Shown here piece after piece: positions 1-7,139 of a stretch of 32,575 nucleotides of DNA. Both the position numbers and the translations under genes were made by a program. Under the pieces are notes generated by a model, which ran no database searches, was not told where the DNA came from, and was given only the letters and a program-made list of their open reading frames with translations. Position 1 is the first letter of the stretch. Each line of letters begins with the position of its first letter. Origin of the DNA: Caldithrix sp964598255 (GTDB taxonomy: Bacteria > Calditrichota > Calditrichia > Calditrichales > Calditrichaceae); contig CAZRBA010000068.1 of the NCBI GenBank assembly GCA_964598255.1, positions 1 to 32,575 on the forward strand, given 5' to 3'.

Positions 1-1113
1 TGCGGCCATCGTTTTAACGATGGCCATTTTGCGCAGCAACCCGCTTTGGGCATTGCGTTTGAAAACCACTAAATTTTTACTTTTCTGGTTGGCAACCACA
101 AGAAAATCTCCGCTGCGGTTCAAAGCAAAATTACGCGGCCAAGAGCCGTAGGTCGATTGATTGGCAATGTGTTTTAAAAGTCCGTCTCTGCGGTTAACAA
201 CAAAAATAGCAATGCTTTCTTCTCCACGATTTGACAAATACAAAAAACGTCCGTCCGGACTTAGATGAATATCCGCCGGATAATTAGCGCCTGTAAACGT
301 ATCCGGAACACTACGCAACGATTGCAAATGACGCATTGCTCCGCTTTTGGGATCAAACGAAAAAACCGATACCGTGCTGTTAAGCTCGTTTGCCACGTAA
401 ACAAATCGGCCGTCTTCGGAAAAAACAACGTGGCGTGGACCCGCCCCAGGAGCCGTATTAATGCCCGCTTTCGGTAAAAATTGTAGCACTCCGGTGGTGG
501 AATCGAAGCGCAAAACCGATAATCGATCCGTACCGAGATCGGCAATCAAAGCAAACGTATTTTGGGGATTAAGATTTATTGAATGCACGTGGGAAGCCTC
601 CTGTCGGCCTTTTACCGCTCCAGAGCCCTTAAAATGTACCACCGATATGGGGTTGCCAAGTGCGCCGTTGGGCAAAATGGCAACGGAAATAGCCGTACCG
701 CCCAGATAATTATTTGCCAACACAAACTGTTCGTTTTTGGACAATTGCAGATAGCAGGGAGCACCTCCGTAGGAAGGAATTTGGTTTATCGGGTTTAATT
801 TTCCGCTTCTGGAATCCAATGAAAACGCGGAAATTGTTCCTTGGGCTGTTCCGCGAAAATCGCTTAATTCGTTAACCGCGTATAAATGTCGTCCGTCGGA
901 TGAGATCTGCAAATAAGAAGGATTTTTTATATCGGCTGCCGTAGCAATATATTGCAATTTGCCGTGTTGTGTATCAAGACAGTAAATTTCGATACCTTGC
1001 GAATCGGTTTCGGTGTAAGAACCAACATAAACAAACATTTTGAAATTCCCTTGTTGTCTTGTTCCGCAAGCGGTCATAAAAAAAGCTGCGGTAAATAAAA
1101 TTAACAGTCTCAT
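1..1113 (-). CDS. Secreted lactonase-family beta-propeller lipoprotein (6-phosphogluconolactonase-like), 3' end cut by window
   Basis: The reading frame is open from the ATG at 1113 to the window edge (371 codons), so the C-terminus is missing, probably by only a few residues judged from family endings. The N-terminus (MRLLILFTAAFFMTACGTRQ) is a short signal peptide with a lipobox-like MTAC, Cys16 being the candidate lipidated residue. The body is a run of propeller blades with repeated patterns such as FVYVGSYTE, SSDGRHLYAVNE, GAGPRHVVFSEDGRFVYVAN and SPDGRFLYLSNRGEESIAIF, characteristic of the lactonase (YbhE/Pgl) seven-bladed fold. Family members include 6-phosphogluconolactonase, but many paralogs are uncharacterised, and an exported lipoprotein form would not act on cytosolic 6-phosphogluconolactone. 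The substrate is therefore unknown. The start is supported by AGGA eight bases upstream. It lies 83 bases after phoR, with a probable terminator between, so it is likely transcribed separately. Confidence 0.85.
   Translation of the reverse strand, partial: MRLLILFTAAFFMTACGTRQQGNFKMFVYVGSYTETDSQGIEIYCLDTQHGKLQYIATAADIKNPSYLQISSDGRHLYAVNELSDFRGTAQGTISAFSLDSRSGKLNPINQIPSYGGAPCYLQLSKNEQFVLANNYLGGTAISVAILPNGALGNPISVVHFKGSGAVKGRQEASHVHSINLNPQNTFALIADLGTDRLSVLRFDSTTGVLQFLPKAGINTAPGAGPRHVVFSEDGRFVYVANELNSTVSVFSFDPKSGAMRHLQSLRSVPDTFTGANYPADIHLSPDGRFLYLSNRGEESIAIFVVNRRDGLLKHIANQSTYGSWPRNFALNRSGDFLVVANQKSKNLVVFKRNAQSGLLRKMAIVKTMAA
4..25. repeat. Perfect inverted repeat inside the lactonase gene
   Basis: Arms GGCCATCGTT (4-13) and AACGATGGCC (16-25) are perfect complements separated by TT. 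It lies in the coding sequence for the protein's last visible residues. On the plus strand it is followed by ATTTTG, giving a weak terminator look. Its core CGTTTTAACG recurs in the hairpin at 1152-1167. Confidence 0.6.
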
Positions 1114-1145
1114 CTTTTTTCCTGTTTAAACTTGATAAAATATTC

Positions 1146-1167
1146 AATAAAAACCGTTTTAACGGTT
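1146..1167 (-). terminator. Probable intrinsic terminator after phoR
   Basis: Read on the minus strand, AACCGTT and AACGGTT form a 7-bp stem around AA, followed by TTTATT. It sits 30 bases beyond the phoR stop codon and before the lactonase gene. The stem is short and the T-run is interrupted, so confidence is moderate. Confidence 0.45.
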
Positions 1168-1196
1168 AAACTTACCACATCGATTTGATCGGAAAA

Positions 1197-2972
1197 TTAT
1201 ATTTCAATCGGGATGGAAATGGTAAACGTGCTCCCTTTTCCAGGGTCGCTTTCTACGGTAACGGTTCCGCCGTGGGCCAGCACAATATGTTTGACAATGG
1301 AAAGTCCAAGCCCTGTGCCGCCCATTTCTCGGCTGCGTGCCTTATCCACCCGATAAAATCTCTGGAAAATGCGCTGATGGTATTTGGGATTAATGCCCAC
1401 GCCGGTGTCGCTCACGGAAATTTGAACATGAGTTTCGTTTGCGTTCAACGTTACCGTAACCTTGCCTTCCTGATCGCTATATTTGATTGCATTATCCAGC
1501 AGATTGATTACCGCTTGCCGCAGCAACGCCGCATTAATGGCCGCTTGTATTTCATGCCTCCCCTTAAGTTCAACGGTAATGGCTTTTTTTTCGGCCTCTT
1601 TGTTAAATGCCTGTACGGCTTCTTCAAGAATGGGAAAAACAGGCTGTGGCTTGCGCTCCATTTGGTCACCGTTATGTTCCAAACGCGAAAGTTGCAGCAA
1701 ATCATTAATAATGGCATTCATTCTGGCACTATGTCGGGCAATAATGTTCAAAAAGCGTTTTTGGGTCGCCTTGTCCAAATCTTCATCGCGAAGCGTTTCC
1801 ACATATCCGCTAATGGTCGTAATGGGCGTTTTTAGCTCATGCGATACATTAGCCACAAAATCCTGACGCATACGATCCAAGCGAATAAGTTTGGTAACAT
1901 CATTCACTACAATCAGTGTGCCCAAATTTTCACCTTCAGCACTTAACAAAGGAACCGATGTAAAACGATAATAGCGTTTGGCAAACTCCTGAATAGTCAG
2001 TTCCTTTTCCAAATATTCTTTTTGGTTTAAAGCATGGTGAATAAATTCAAGAATGAGGTCGTTTTTTAAAACCTCCGTGATCTTTTTCTTTTCCGGATGT
2101 TCATCCGATATGGCAAAAAATTTACGCGCTGTGGGATTGAGTAAAATGATCCGTTCCTGGTGATCGACGGCAATAATGCCTTCCTGCATACTGCGGAACA
2201 TGGCCTCGCGTTCACTGCGTTGCAGCGAAATGGTTTTGATGCGTCGATCAATTTCTTTGGCCATGGTGTTTAAAGTTCGCACAAGTGTTCGGATTTCAAG
2301 CGAACCTTTTTCCGGTAAAGGTGTGGTAAACTCTCCCTGGGCAATATGCTGAGCACCGCGATTAATTTCTTCCAAAGGTTGGCTGATGCGTTTTGAAGTA
2401 AAATAGCTAATAAAGGCCGTTAATAGAATCACAAAAAATCCGCCGAATAAAAAATGCCTTTGCAAACTTTGCAACGATTGCCTGTATGAAGCATAGGGTA
2501 GGGCCACGCGTACAAATGCTGTAATACGATTTTTTTCTTTAAATGGAATGGCCAAATAAACCAGCTCTTTATTGAGCGTTTTGCTATGGCGCATGGAATA
2601 GCCGCGACCGTATTTTCTGGCCTCGATAATTTCCGGACGCGTGGCATGGTTGTCCATTAAATCGGCGTCTCTGTGCGAATCGCTTAATACCTTGCCGTCG
2701 TTACGTATAATCGTTATTCGAACCTGCGCACTTTGACTAAGTGCAGAAATAAGCGAATCCAGATGCGTTTTATCGTACCAATCGGTATGACGCAATACGG
2801 CCGCAACCAAATTGGCGCGCGCGGTTAAATCCGATCGAATCTCTTTTCGATAAAAATTTTTTTGCACATGCTGTTCGTACATGGCCAAAAGTAGAATGGA
2901 CACGGCTACTAACAACAAGTAGGTAATAAAAATTTGTGTGAAAAGTTTTTTGAATCTTATTTTTAGATGCAT
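1197..2972 (-). CDS. phoR: PhoR-type membrane sensor histidine kinase
   Basis: The protein has 591 residues. Transmembrane helix 1 (about 13-32) is followed by an extracytoplasmic sensor segment (about 33-172), helix 2 (about 174-192), HAMP (about 193-245), PAS (about 250-360), HisKA with phospho-acceptor His378 in VANVSHELKTP, and HATPase_c with N-box NLLDNAIKYS (490-499), G1 DTGVGI (522-527) and G2 GGTGLG (551-556). This TM-sensor-TM-HAMP-PAS-HisKA-HATPase order is that of PhoR/PhoR-like kinases, which autophosphorylate and pass phosphate to an OmpR-class regulator. The partner gene lies 35 bases upstream and is transcribed first, so the two form an operon. Phosphate sensing is an inference by family: no pst, phoU or Pho-regulated gene is in view, so another envelope signal is possible. 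All catalytic boxes are intact. The symbol is by family resemblance. Confidence 0.85.
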   Translation of the reverse strand: MHLKIRFKKLFTQIFITYLLLVAVSILLLAMYEQHVQKNFYRKEIRSDLTARANLVAAVLRHTDWYDKTHLDSLISALSQSAQVRITIIRNDGKVLSDSHRDADLMDNHATRPEIIEARKYGRGYSMRHSKTLNKELVYLAIPFKEKNRITAFVRVALPYASYRQSLQSLQRHFLFGGFFVILLTAFISYFTSKRISQPLEEINRGAQHIAQGEFTTPLPEKGSLEIRTLVRTLNTMAKEIDRRIKTISLQRSEREAMFRSMQEGIIAVDHQERIILLNPTARKFFAISDEHPEKKKITEVLKNDLILEFIHHALNQKEYLEKELTIQEFAKRYYRFTSVPLLSAEGENLGTLIVVNDVTKLIRLDRMRQDFVANVSHELKTPITTISGYVETLRDEDLDKATQKRFLNIIARHSARMNAIINDLLQLSRLEHNGDQMERKPQPVFPILEEAVQAFNKEAEKKAITVELKGRHEIQAAINAALLRQAVINLLDNAIKYSDQEGKVTVTLNANETHVQISVSDTGVGINPKYHQRIFQRFYRVDKARSREMGGTGLGLSIVKHIVLAHGGTVTVESDPGKGSTFTISIPIEI

Positions 2973-3007
2973 TTTTTGGGAATTAACTCCGCTTTTGTGG
3001 CGTACGT

Positions 3008-3712
3008 TTATTCGCTTTCGCGCATACGATATCCAACGCCGCGTACGGTTTCGATGAATTTACCAGCAGGACCCAACTTTTTTCGTAAGCCCACAATTTG
3101 CACATCTACCGAACGCTCGGTTACCGGATAATTATCGCCGTGTACATTGTCCACAATTTCGTGACGCGTAAATACCCAACCGGGATGCCGCATTAAAAAG
3201 TGCAAAACTTCAAATTCCGTAAACGTCAGTTCGATTTCCTTGTTTTTGTAGTAAGCTTTTCGGCGCCCGGGATCCAGCCGAATTTGCTCGTATTCCAGAA
3301 TATCCGATGCGCTTTTTGCTTGCTTGTTGCGTCTGAGAACGCTTTTTACCCGAGCAATAAGTACTTTGGGACTAAACGGTTTAGTTACGTAATCGTCCGC
3401 TCCGGTCTCCAGCCCCTTAACAATATCTTCCTCTTCGCCTCGCGCCGTTAGCATAATAATTGGCAATTCTTTTGTGGCGGCATCCGATTTTAATGTCCGG
3501 CAAACATCAAGACCGTTAATGCCAGGCAACATCAAATCCAGAATAACAGCGTCCGGTTGTTCTTGTCGTGCCAAGCGTAAGGCCTGCTCGCCATCCTGCG
3601 CGGTAACCGTGCGGAATCCTTGTTTGAGCAAATTGAATTCAACCAATTCCAGAATATCGATTTCATCATCAACGATGAGAATTTTAAACGTTTCTTGCAT
3701 TTTTTGATCCAT
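3008..3712 (-). CDS. phoB: OmpR/PhoB-class response regulator
   Basis: The 234-residue protein has a receiver domain (about 10-125) with acidic pocket D15/D16, phospho-acceptor D59 in VILDLMLPG, T89, and K111 in YVTKPFSP, then a winged-helix DNA-binding domain (about 140-230) with the typical ending RSVDVQIVGLRKKLG and TVRGVGYRM. It should be phosphorylated by the kinase encoded 35 bases downstream and act as a dimeric transcription factor. The PhoB name rests on overall resemblance and the PhoR partner; PhoP/OmpR-like regulators share these motifs. Starts at 3712 or at the fifth codon (3700) are both possible and neither has a clear Shine-Dalgarno. The gene diverges from tRNA-Ala. An inverted repeat at 3733-3766 lies in its leader or promoter region and could be an operator. 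Confidence 0.85.
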   Translation of the reverse strand: MDQKMQETFKILIVDDEIDILELVEFNLLKQGFRTVTAQDGEQALRLARQEQPDAVILDLMLPGINGLDVCRTLKSDAATKELPIIMLTARGEEEDIVKGLETGADDYVTKPFSPKVLIARVKSVLRRNKQAKSASDILEYEQIRLDPGRRKAYYKNKEIELTFTEFEVLHFLMRHPGWVFTRHEIVDNVHGDNYPVTERSVDVQIVGLRKKLGPAGKFIETVRGVGYRMRESE

Positions 3713-3732
3713 TTTTTATGAATTTATAATTA

Positions 3733-3766
3733 GCCACAATTCGATGAAAAAGCAAGTATTTGTGGC
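3733..3766. repeat. Inverted repeat upstream of phoB
   Basis: Arms GCCACAA (3733-3739) and TTGTGGC (3760-3766) are perfect complements separated by 20 bases, 20 bases upstream of the phoB start. Arm centres are 27 bp apart. It could bind a dimeric regulator or be chance. Confidence 0.35.
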
Positions 3767-3892
3767 CGGGTTTTTTTCCTTGCATTTGTAAAATAGACAA
3801 AAAAAAGATCAAGTTGTGTTAATTTTTTGTTAGCAATGTCGATGGACCGTGGATTGCCGGATGAAAAAATACTTTTCGGTAGAACAAAAATA

Positions 3893-3921
3893 TTGACAGC
3901 AATAAAAACTTTGGTTATATT
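3893..3921 (+). promoter_or_regulatory. Promoter of tRNA-Ala
   Basis: A perfect -35 TTGACA (3893-3898) is followed by 17 bases and TATATT (3916-3921), about 20 bases before the mature tRNA end. The -10 continues as TATATTTG, which also fits the TAnnTTTG element of Bacteroidota promoters. Confidence 0.8.
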
Positions 3922-3940
3922 TGCAATCCGATTTGAATAA

Positions 3941-4013
3941 GGGGCTGTAGCTCAGTTGGGAGAGCACTTGAATGGCATTCAAGGGGTCAGGGGTTCAAGT
4001 CCCCTCAGCTCCA
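3941..4013 (+). tRNA. tRNA-Ala (anticodon GGC)
   Basis: A full cloverleaf of 73 bases is seen. The acceptor stem GGGGCTG pairs with CAGCTCC and includes the G3:U70 wobble that is the alanine identity element. The anticodon stem CTTGA/TCAAG encloses loop ATGGCAT with anticodon GGC at 3974-3976. The T arm GGGG-TTCAAGT-CCCC carries the conserved TTC. The discriminator is A (4013). The 3' CCA is not encoded (CAC follows), so it must be added after transcription. Confidence 0.97.
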
Positions 4014-4018
4014 CACCT

Positions 4019-4042
4019 AAGCCGTCAGATGACGGCTTTTTT
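4019..4042 (+). terminator. Intrinsic terminator of tRNA-Ala
   Basis: An 8-bp stem AAGCCGTC/GACGGCTT with loop AGAT is followed by a run of T. It begins six bases after the tRNA, so the tRNA is a single-gene transcript. Confidence 0.88.
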
Positions 4043-4122
4043 GTTTTGCGAATCTTTTAACCGATGAAATCCTTCTAATTTTTTTACGCGTCGATGAACC
4101 TGTAAACCCTCAAATTAAAAAT

Positions 4123-4151
4123 TTGACACGGAATATTCTCCTTTTTAAATT
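4123..4151 (+). promoter_or_regulatory. Promoter of the rrf2-suf operon
   Basis: TTGACA (4123-4128) and TAAATT (4146-4151) are separated by 17 bases, predicting a start of transcription near 4158, just upstream of the two Rrf2-type operators. The -35 hexamer is perfect and the -10 matches 4 of 6. No other good promoter is seen before sufB. Confidence 0.65.
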
Positions 4152-4161
4152 GCGTTCTATT

Positions 4162-4186
4162 AAATGCGACCTAAAGAGTCGTATTT
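4162..4186. promoter_or_regulatory. Rrf2/IscR-type operator, site 1
   Basis: A 25-bp imperfect palindrome: outer arms AAAT/ATTT, inner arms CGAC/GTCG, core GACCTAAAGAGTC. The length and the GACY(n5)AGTC layout match the known IscR type 1 site. It sits just after the predicted transcription start. Confidence 0.65.
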
Positions 4187-4197
4187 GTTTTGCAGTA

Positions 4198-4222
4198 AAA
4201 TTAGACCAAAAAAGTCGTATTT
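4198..4222. promoter_or_regulatory. Rrf2/IscR-type operator, site 2
   Basis: A second 25-bp copy, with core GACCAAAAAAGTC and the same AAAT/ATTT outer arms, starts 36 bp after site 1 in the same orientation and ends on the base before the rrf2 ATG. It displaces any Shine-Dalgarno. Confidence 0.62.
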
Positions 4223-4714
4223 ATGATGCGTTTTAGCAAAAAAGTGGAATATGCTCTGATTGCCATGGTCGAAATGGCCGGACAATCGGTTTTTGACGAA
4301 CTGGTTACTGCGCGCTCTCTTTCGCGTGAGTATCGGATTCCGCAGGAAATATTAAGCAAAGTATTGCAAAAATTAACGCGAATCGGCCTGTTGCAGTCGG
4401 TGCAAGGTATTAAAGGAGGCTACACGCTGGCTCGTCCCATTGAAGAGATTAATTTGCTCGAAGTGGTCGAATCCATTGACGGCCCTTTGCGTCTTGTGGC
4501 CTGTAATACAGGGCGGCCCTGTGATTGCGAGCAGTTTTTATTCTGCAACATTCAGGCGCCCATGCAATACATTCAGGACGAGTTTGCACAATTACTTAAT
4601 TCGATTACATTAAAAGATTTGATGACGCGTTTAAAAGGCGATTTCGGTTGGGTGTATGAACGTAAAACCACCGGTAAATTAAATACAGATAATATTGCGA
4701 ATTCTAATGTGTAA
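4223..4714 (+). CDS. Rrf2-family Fe-S transcription regulator of the suf operon
   Basis: The protein has 163 residues. The N-terminal winged helix begins MRFSKKVEYALIAMVEMA and has the wing motif SVQGIKGGYTLARP (59-72), typical of Rrf2/IscR/SufR proteins. The cluster-binding loop has four cysteines, C94, C100, C102 and C108. IscR uses three Cys plus a His at similar positions, so an Fe-S cluster here is likely but its ligands are not certain. Position as the first gene before sufB, and two matching operator palindromes directly upstream, indicate autoregulation and control of Fe-S assembly by cluster occupancy. The start is ATGATG with no Shine-Dalgarno; either ATG may serve. The roughly 45-residue C-terminal tail after the helix is less conserved. 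Confidence 0.88.
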   Translation: MMRFSKKVEYALIAMVEMAGQSVFDELVTARSLSREYRIPQEILSKVLQKLTRIGLLQSVQGIKGGYTLARPIEEINLLEVVESIDGPLRLVACNTGRPCDCEQFLFCNIQAPMQYIQDEFAQLLNSITLKDLMTRLKGDFGWVYERKTTGKLNTDNIANSNV

Positions 4715-4740
4715 TTTCATTAAACCAAACGGGGAAAACC

Positions 4741-6183
4741 ATGAGTGACGAAAAAAAACAAATCGAAGAGCTCACTTCACAGGAATATAAATACGGATTT
4801 GTTACCGATATTGAAGCCGATGAACTGCCTCTGGGATTAAATGAGGATATTGTTCGGGCCATTTCGCGCAAAAAGAACGAGCCCGAGTTTTTAACGGAAT
4901 GGCGTTTAAAAGCGTACAGGCACTGGTTGAAAATGGAAGAACCGCATTGGGCCAAGGTCAAATATATGCCAATCGATTATCAGGCCATTCGCTATTATTC
5001 CGCACCCAAAAACACACCAAAGTACAATAGTCTGGACGAAGTGGATCCCAAGCTTTTGGAAACGTACGAAAAATTGGGTATTCCTTTGGAAGAACAAAAA
5101 GTGTTGGCCGGCGTGGCTGTGGACGCGGTTTTTGACAGCGTTTCGGTGGCCACTACTTTCAAAGAAAAACTTTCCGAATTGGGAATTATCTTTTGTTCCA
5201 TGTCGGAAGCTATTCAGGAACATCCCGATTTAATCCGCAAATACTTGGGCTCGGTTGTGCCGCCTACCGATAATTTTTTCGCGGCTTTGAATTCAGCCGT
5301 ATTTAGCGACGGTTCGTTTGTTTACATTCCCAAAGGCGTACGTTGTCCCATGGAGCTTTCTACCTATTTCCGTATTAATGCCGCACAAACCGGTCAGTTC
5401 GAACGTACGTTAATCGTTGCCGATGAAGGCGCGTACGTAAGCTACCTTGAAGGATGCACCGCACCCATGCGTGATGAAAATCAATTGCATGCGGCCGTTG
5501 TGGAGTTGGTTGCTTTAAAAGATGCCGAAATCAAATATTCAACCGTGCAAAATTGGTATCCCGGCGATGAAGAAGGAAAGGGCGGTATTTACAATTTTGT
5601 TACCAAGCGCGGAATTTGCCACGATAATGCCAAAATTTCCTGGACACAAGTAGAAACCGGCTCAGCTATTACTTGGAAATACCCCAGCGTAATTTTAAAA
5701 GGCGATAATTCAGTCGGGGAATTTTATTCCGTAGCTCTGACTAATAACTACCAACAAGCCGATACGGGTACCAAAATGATCCATTTGGGTAAAAATACGC
5801 GCAGTACCATTGTGTCCAAAGGTATTTCGGCTGGCAAAAGCGATAATTCGTACCGGGGATTGGTTAAAGTGGGTAAAAATGCCACTAATGCCCGAAATTA
5901 TTCTCAGTGCGATTCGTTGCTCATCGGTGATAAGTGCGGGGCACACACATTCCCTTATATTGATGTGCAAAATACAACGGCTCAAGTGGAACACGAAGCA
6001 ACAACCTCCAAAATCGGCGAAGACCAGATTTTTTACTTGAACCAGCGCGGTATTTCAACCGAAGATGCGGTTTCCATGATTGTAAATGGATATTGCCGTG
6101 AAGTTTTCCGTGAACTTCCCATGGAATTTGCCGTAGAAGCACAAAATTTGTTGAGCCTTAGTTTGGAAGGCAGTGTTGGGTAG
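4741..6183 (+). CDS. sufB: Fe-S cluster assembly scaffold protein SufB
   Basis: The 480-residue protein has the standard length and ends with the hallmark GYCREVFRELPMEF...SLEGSVG. SufB, with SufC and SufD, forms the SufBC2D scaffold on which [4Fe-4S] clusters are built in the cytosol. The beta-helix core includes RNYSQCDSLLIGDKCGAHT (about 385-403) and AQVEHEATTSKIGEDQ. Aligning from the shared C-terminal end, Cys390 and Glu419 correspond to E. coli Cys405 and Glu434, reported as important for sulfur transfer and cluster formation. The start is preceded by GGGGA eight bases upstream. It follows rrf2 by 26 bases and is in the same transcript. Confidence 0.97.
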   Translation: MSDEKKQIEELTSQEYKYGFVTDIEADELPLGLNEDIVRAISRKKNEPEFLTEWRLKAYRHWLKMEEPHWAKVKYMPIDYQAIRYYSAPKNTPKYNSLDEVDPKLLETYEKLGIPLEEQKVLAGVAVDAVFDSVSVATTFKEKLSELGIIFCSMSEAIQEHPDLIRKYLGSVVPPTDNFFAALNSAVFSDGSFVYIPKGVRCPMELSTYFRINAAQTGQFERTLIVADEGAYVSYLEGCTAPMRDENQLHAAVVELVALKDAEIKYSTVQNWYPGDEEGKGGIYNFVTKRGICHDNAKISWTQVETGSAITWKYPSVILKGDNSVGEFYSVALTNNYQQADTGTKMIHLGKNTRSTIVSKGISAGKSDNSYRGLVKVGKNATNARNYSQCDSLLIGDKCGAHTFPYIDVQNTTAQVEHEATTSKIGEDQIFYLNQRGISTEDAVSMIVNGYCREVFRELPMEFAVEAQNLLSLSLEGSVG

Positions 6184-6275
6184 TCTACTTTCGTTAGTTC
6201 TTAAAACGGATAAATGCCGAGAATATCGTTTTAAAAGACCAAAGAATTTTGCAAAATAGAGAAAGGAAAATAGAA

Positions 6276-7019
6276 ATGAGTTTGTTGGAAATTCGTAATT
6301 TACATGCCACTGTTGAAGGCAAAGAAATTTTAAAGGGAATTAATTTAACAATTAAAGAAGGTGAAATTCATGCCATTATGGGGCCAAACGGTTCCGGAAA
6401 AAGTACGCTGGCCAATGTTTTGGCCGGACGCGATTTGTACCGGGTTACCGAAGGTGAAGTGATTTACAAAGGAAAGAATCTTTTGGAAATGAGCCCTGAA
6501 GAAAGAGCGCGCGAAGGCATTTTCTTGGCTTTCCAATATCCGGTGGAAATTCCCGGTGTGAGCAACACCTATTTTTTAAAAACAGCCTTAAACGAAAAAC
6601 GTAAACATCATGGATTGCCCGAACTGGATGCGGCCGATTTCTTAAAATTGGTACGTGAAAAAATGAAAATCGTGGATATCGATCAGAGTTTGCTTAATCG
6701 TCCTGTAAATGAAGGCTTTTCTGGCGGTGAAAAAAAACGCAACGAAATTTTTCAGATGGCCATTTTGGAGCCCACGCTGGCCATTTTGGACGAAACCGAT
6801 TCCGGGCTGGATATTGACGCGCTAAAAGCCGTAGCCGACGGAGTGAACCGCTTAAGGCGCAAGGATAACGCATTTATTGTGGTTACCCATTATCAGCGAC
6901 TGTTGGATTACATTATTCCCGACTATGTACACGTATTGTATCAGGGCAAAATTGTTAAATCAGACGGCCGTGAATTGGCGTTTGAGTTGGAAGAAAAAGG
7001 GTACGACTGGCTGAAATGA
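6276..7019 (+). CDS. sufC: Fe-S assembly ATPase SufC
   Basis: This 247-residue ABC-type ATPase drives conformational changes of SufBD during cluster assembly; it is not a transporter. Walker A is GPNGSGKS (36-43), the signature is FSGGEKKR (148-155), Walker B is LAILDETDSG (168-177), and the H-loop is His205 in VVTHYQRLL. The FSGGEKKRNE signature and DSGLDIDAL are specific to SufC. The ATG at 6276 is chosen because AAGGA lies eight bases upstream and the following sequence matches family N-termini; an upstream in-frame TTG at 6249 has no ribosome site. Confidence 0.97.
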   Translation: MSLLEIRNLHATVEGKEILKGINLTIKEGEIHAIMGPNGSGKSTLANVLAGRDLYRVTEGEVIYKGKNLLEMSPEERAREGIFLAFQYPVEIPGVSNTYFLKTALNEKRKHHGLPELDAADFLKLVREKMKIVDIDQSLLNRPVNEGFSGGEKKRNEIFQMAILEPTLAILDETDSGLDIDALKAVADGVNRLRRKDNAFIVVTHYQRLLDYIIPDYVHVLYQGKIVKSDGRELAFELEEKGYDWLK

Positions 7020-7034
7020 TCGCATACCGATCAT
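7016..7034 (+). other. Intercistronic hairpin between sufC and sufD
   Basis: ATGATCG and CGATCAT form a perfect 7-bp stem with loop CATAC, overlapping the sufC stop codon. There is no T-run, so it is not a terminator. It might act as an mRNA processing or stability element. Confidence 0.35.
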
Positions 7035-7139
7035 GATAAATCGATGTATTGGCGTAATGTGTTTTGGTAAAAAAATTGTAGCAAAAACAATTATGCCAAA
7101 TAGCGAATGAAATCTTTCCAGTTTAGGAGAACAGGATTT

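Noticed and set aside
1185..1835. A 216-codon plus-strand open frame opposite phoR
   Set aside because: The opposite strand carries the complete, motif-perfect kinase; the plus-strand product has no recognisable pattern, so it is a shadow frame.
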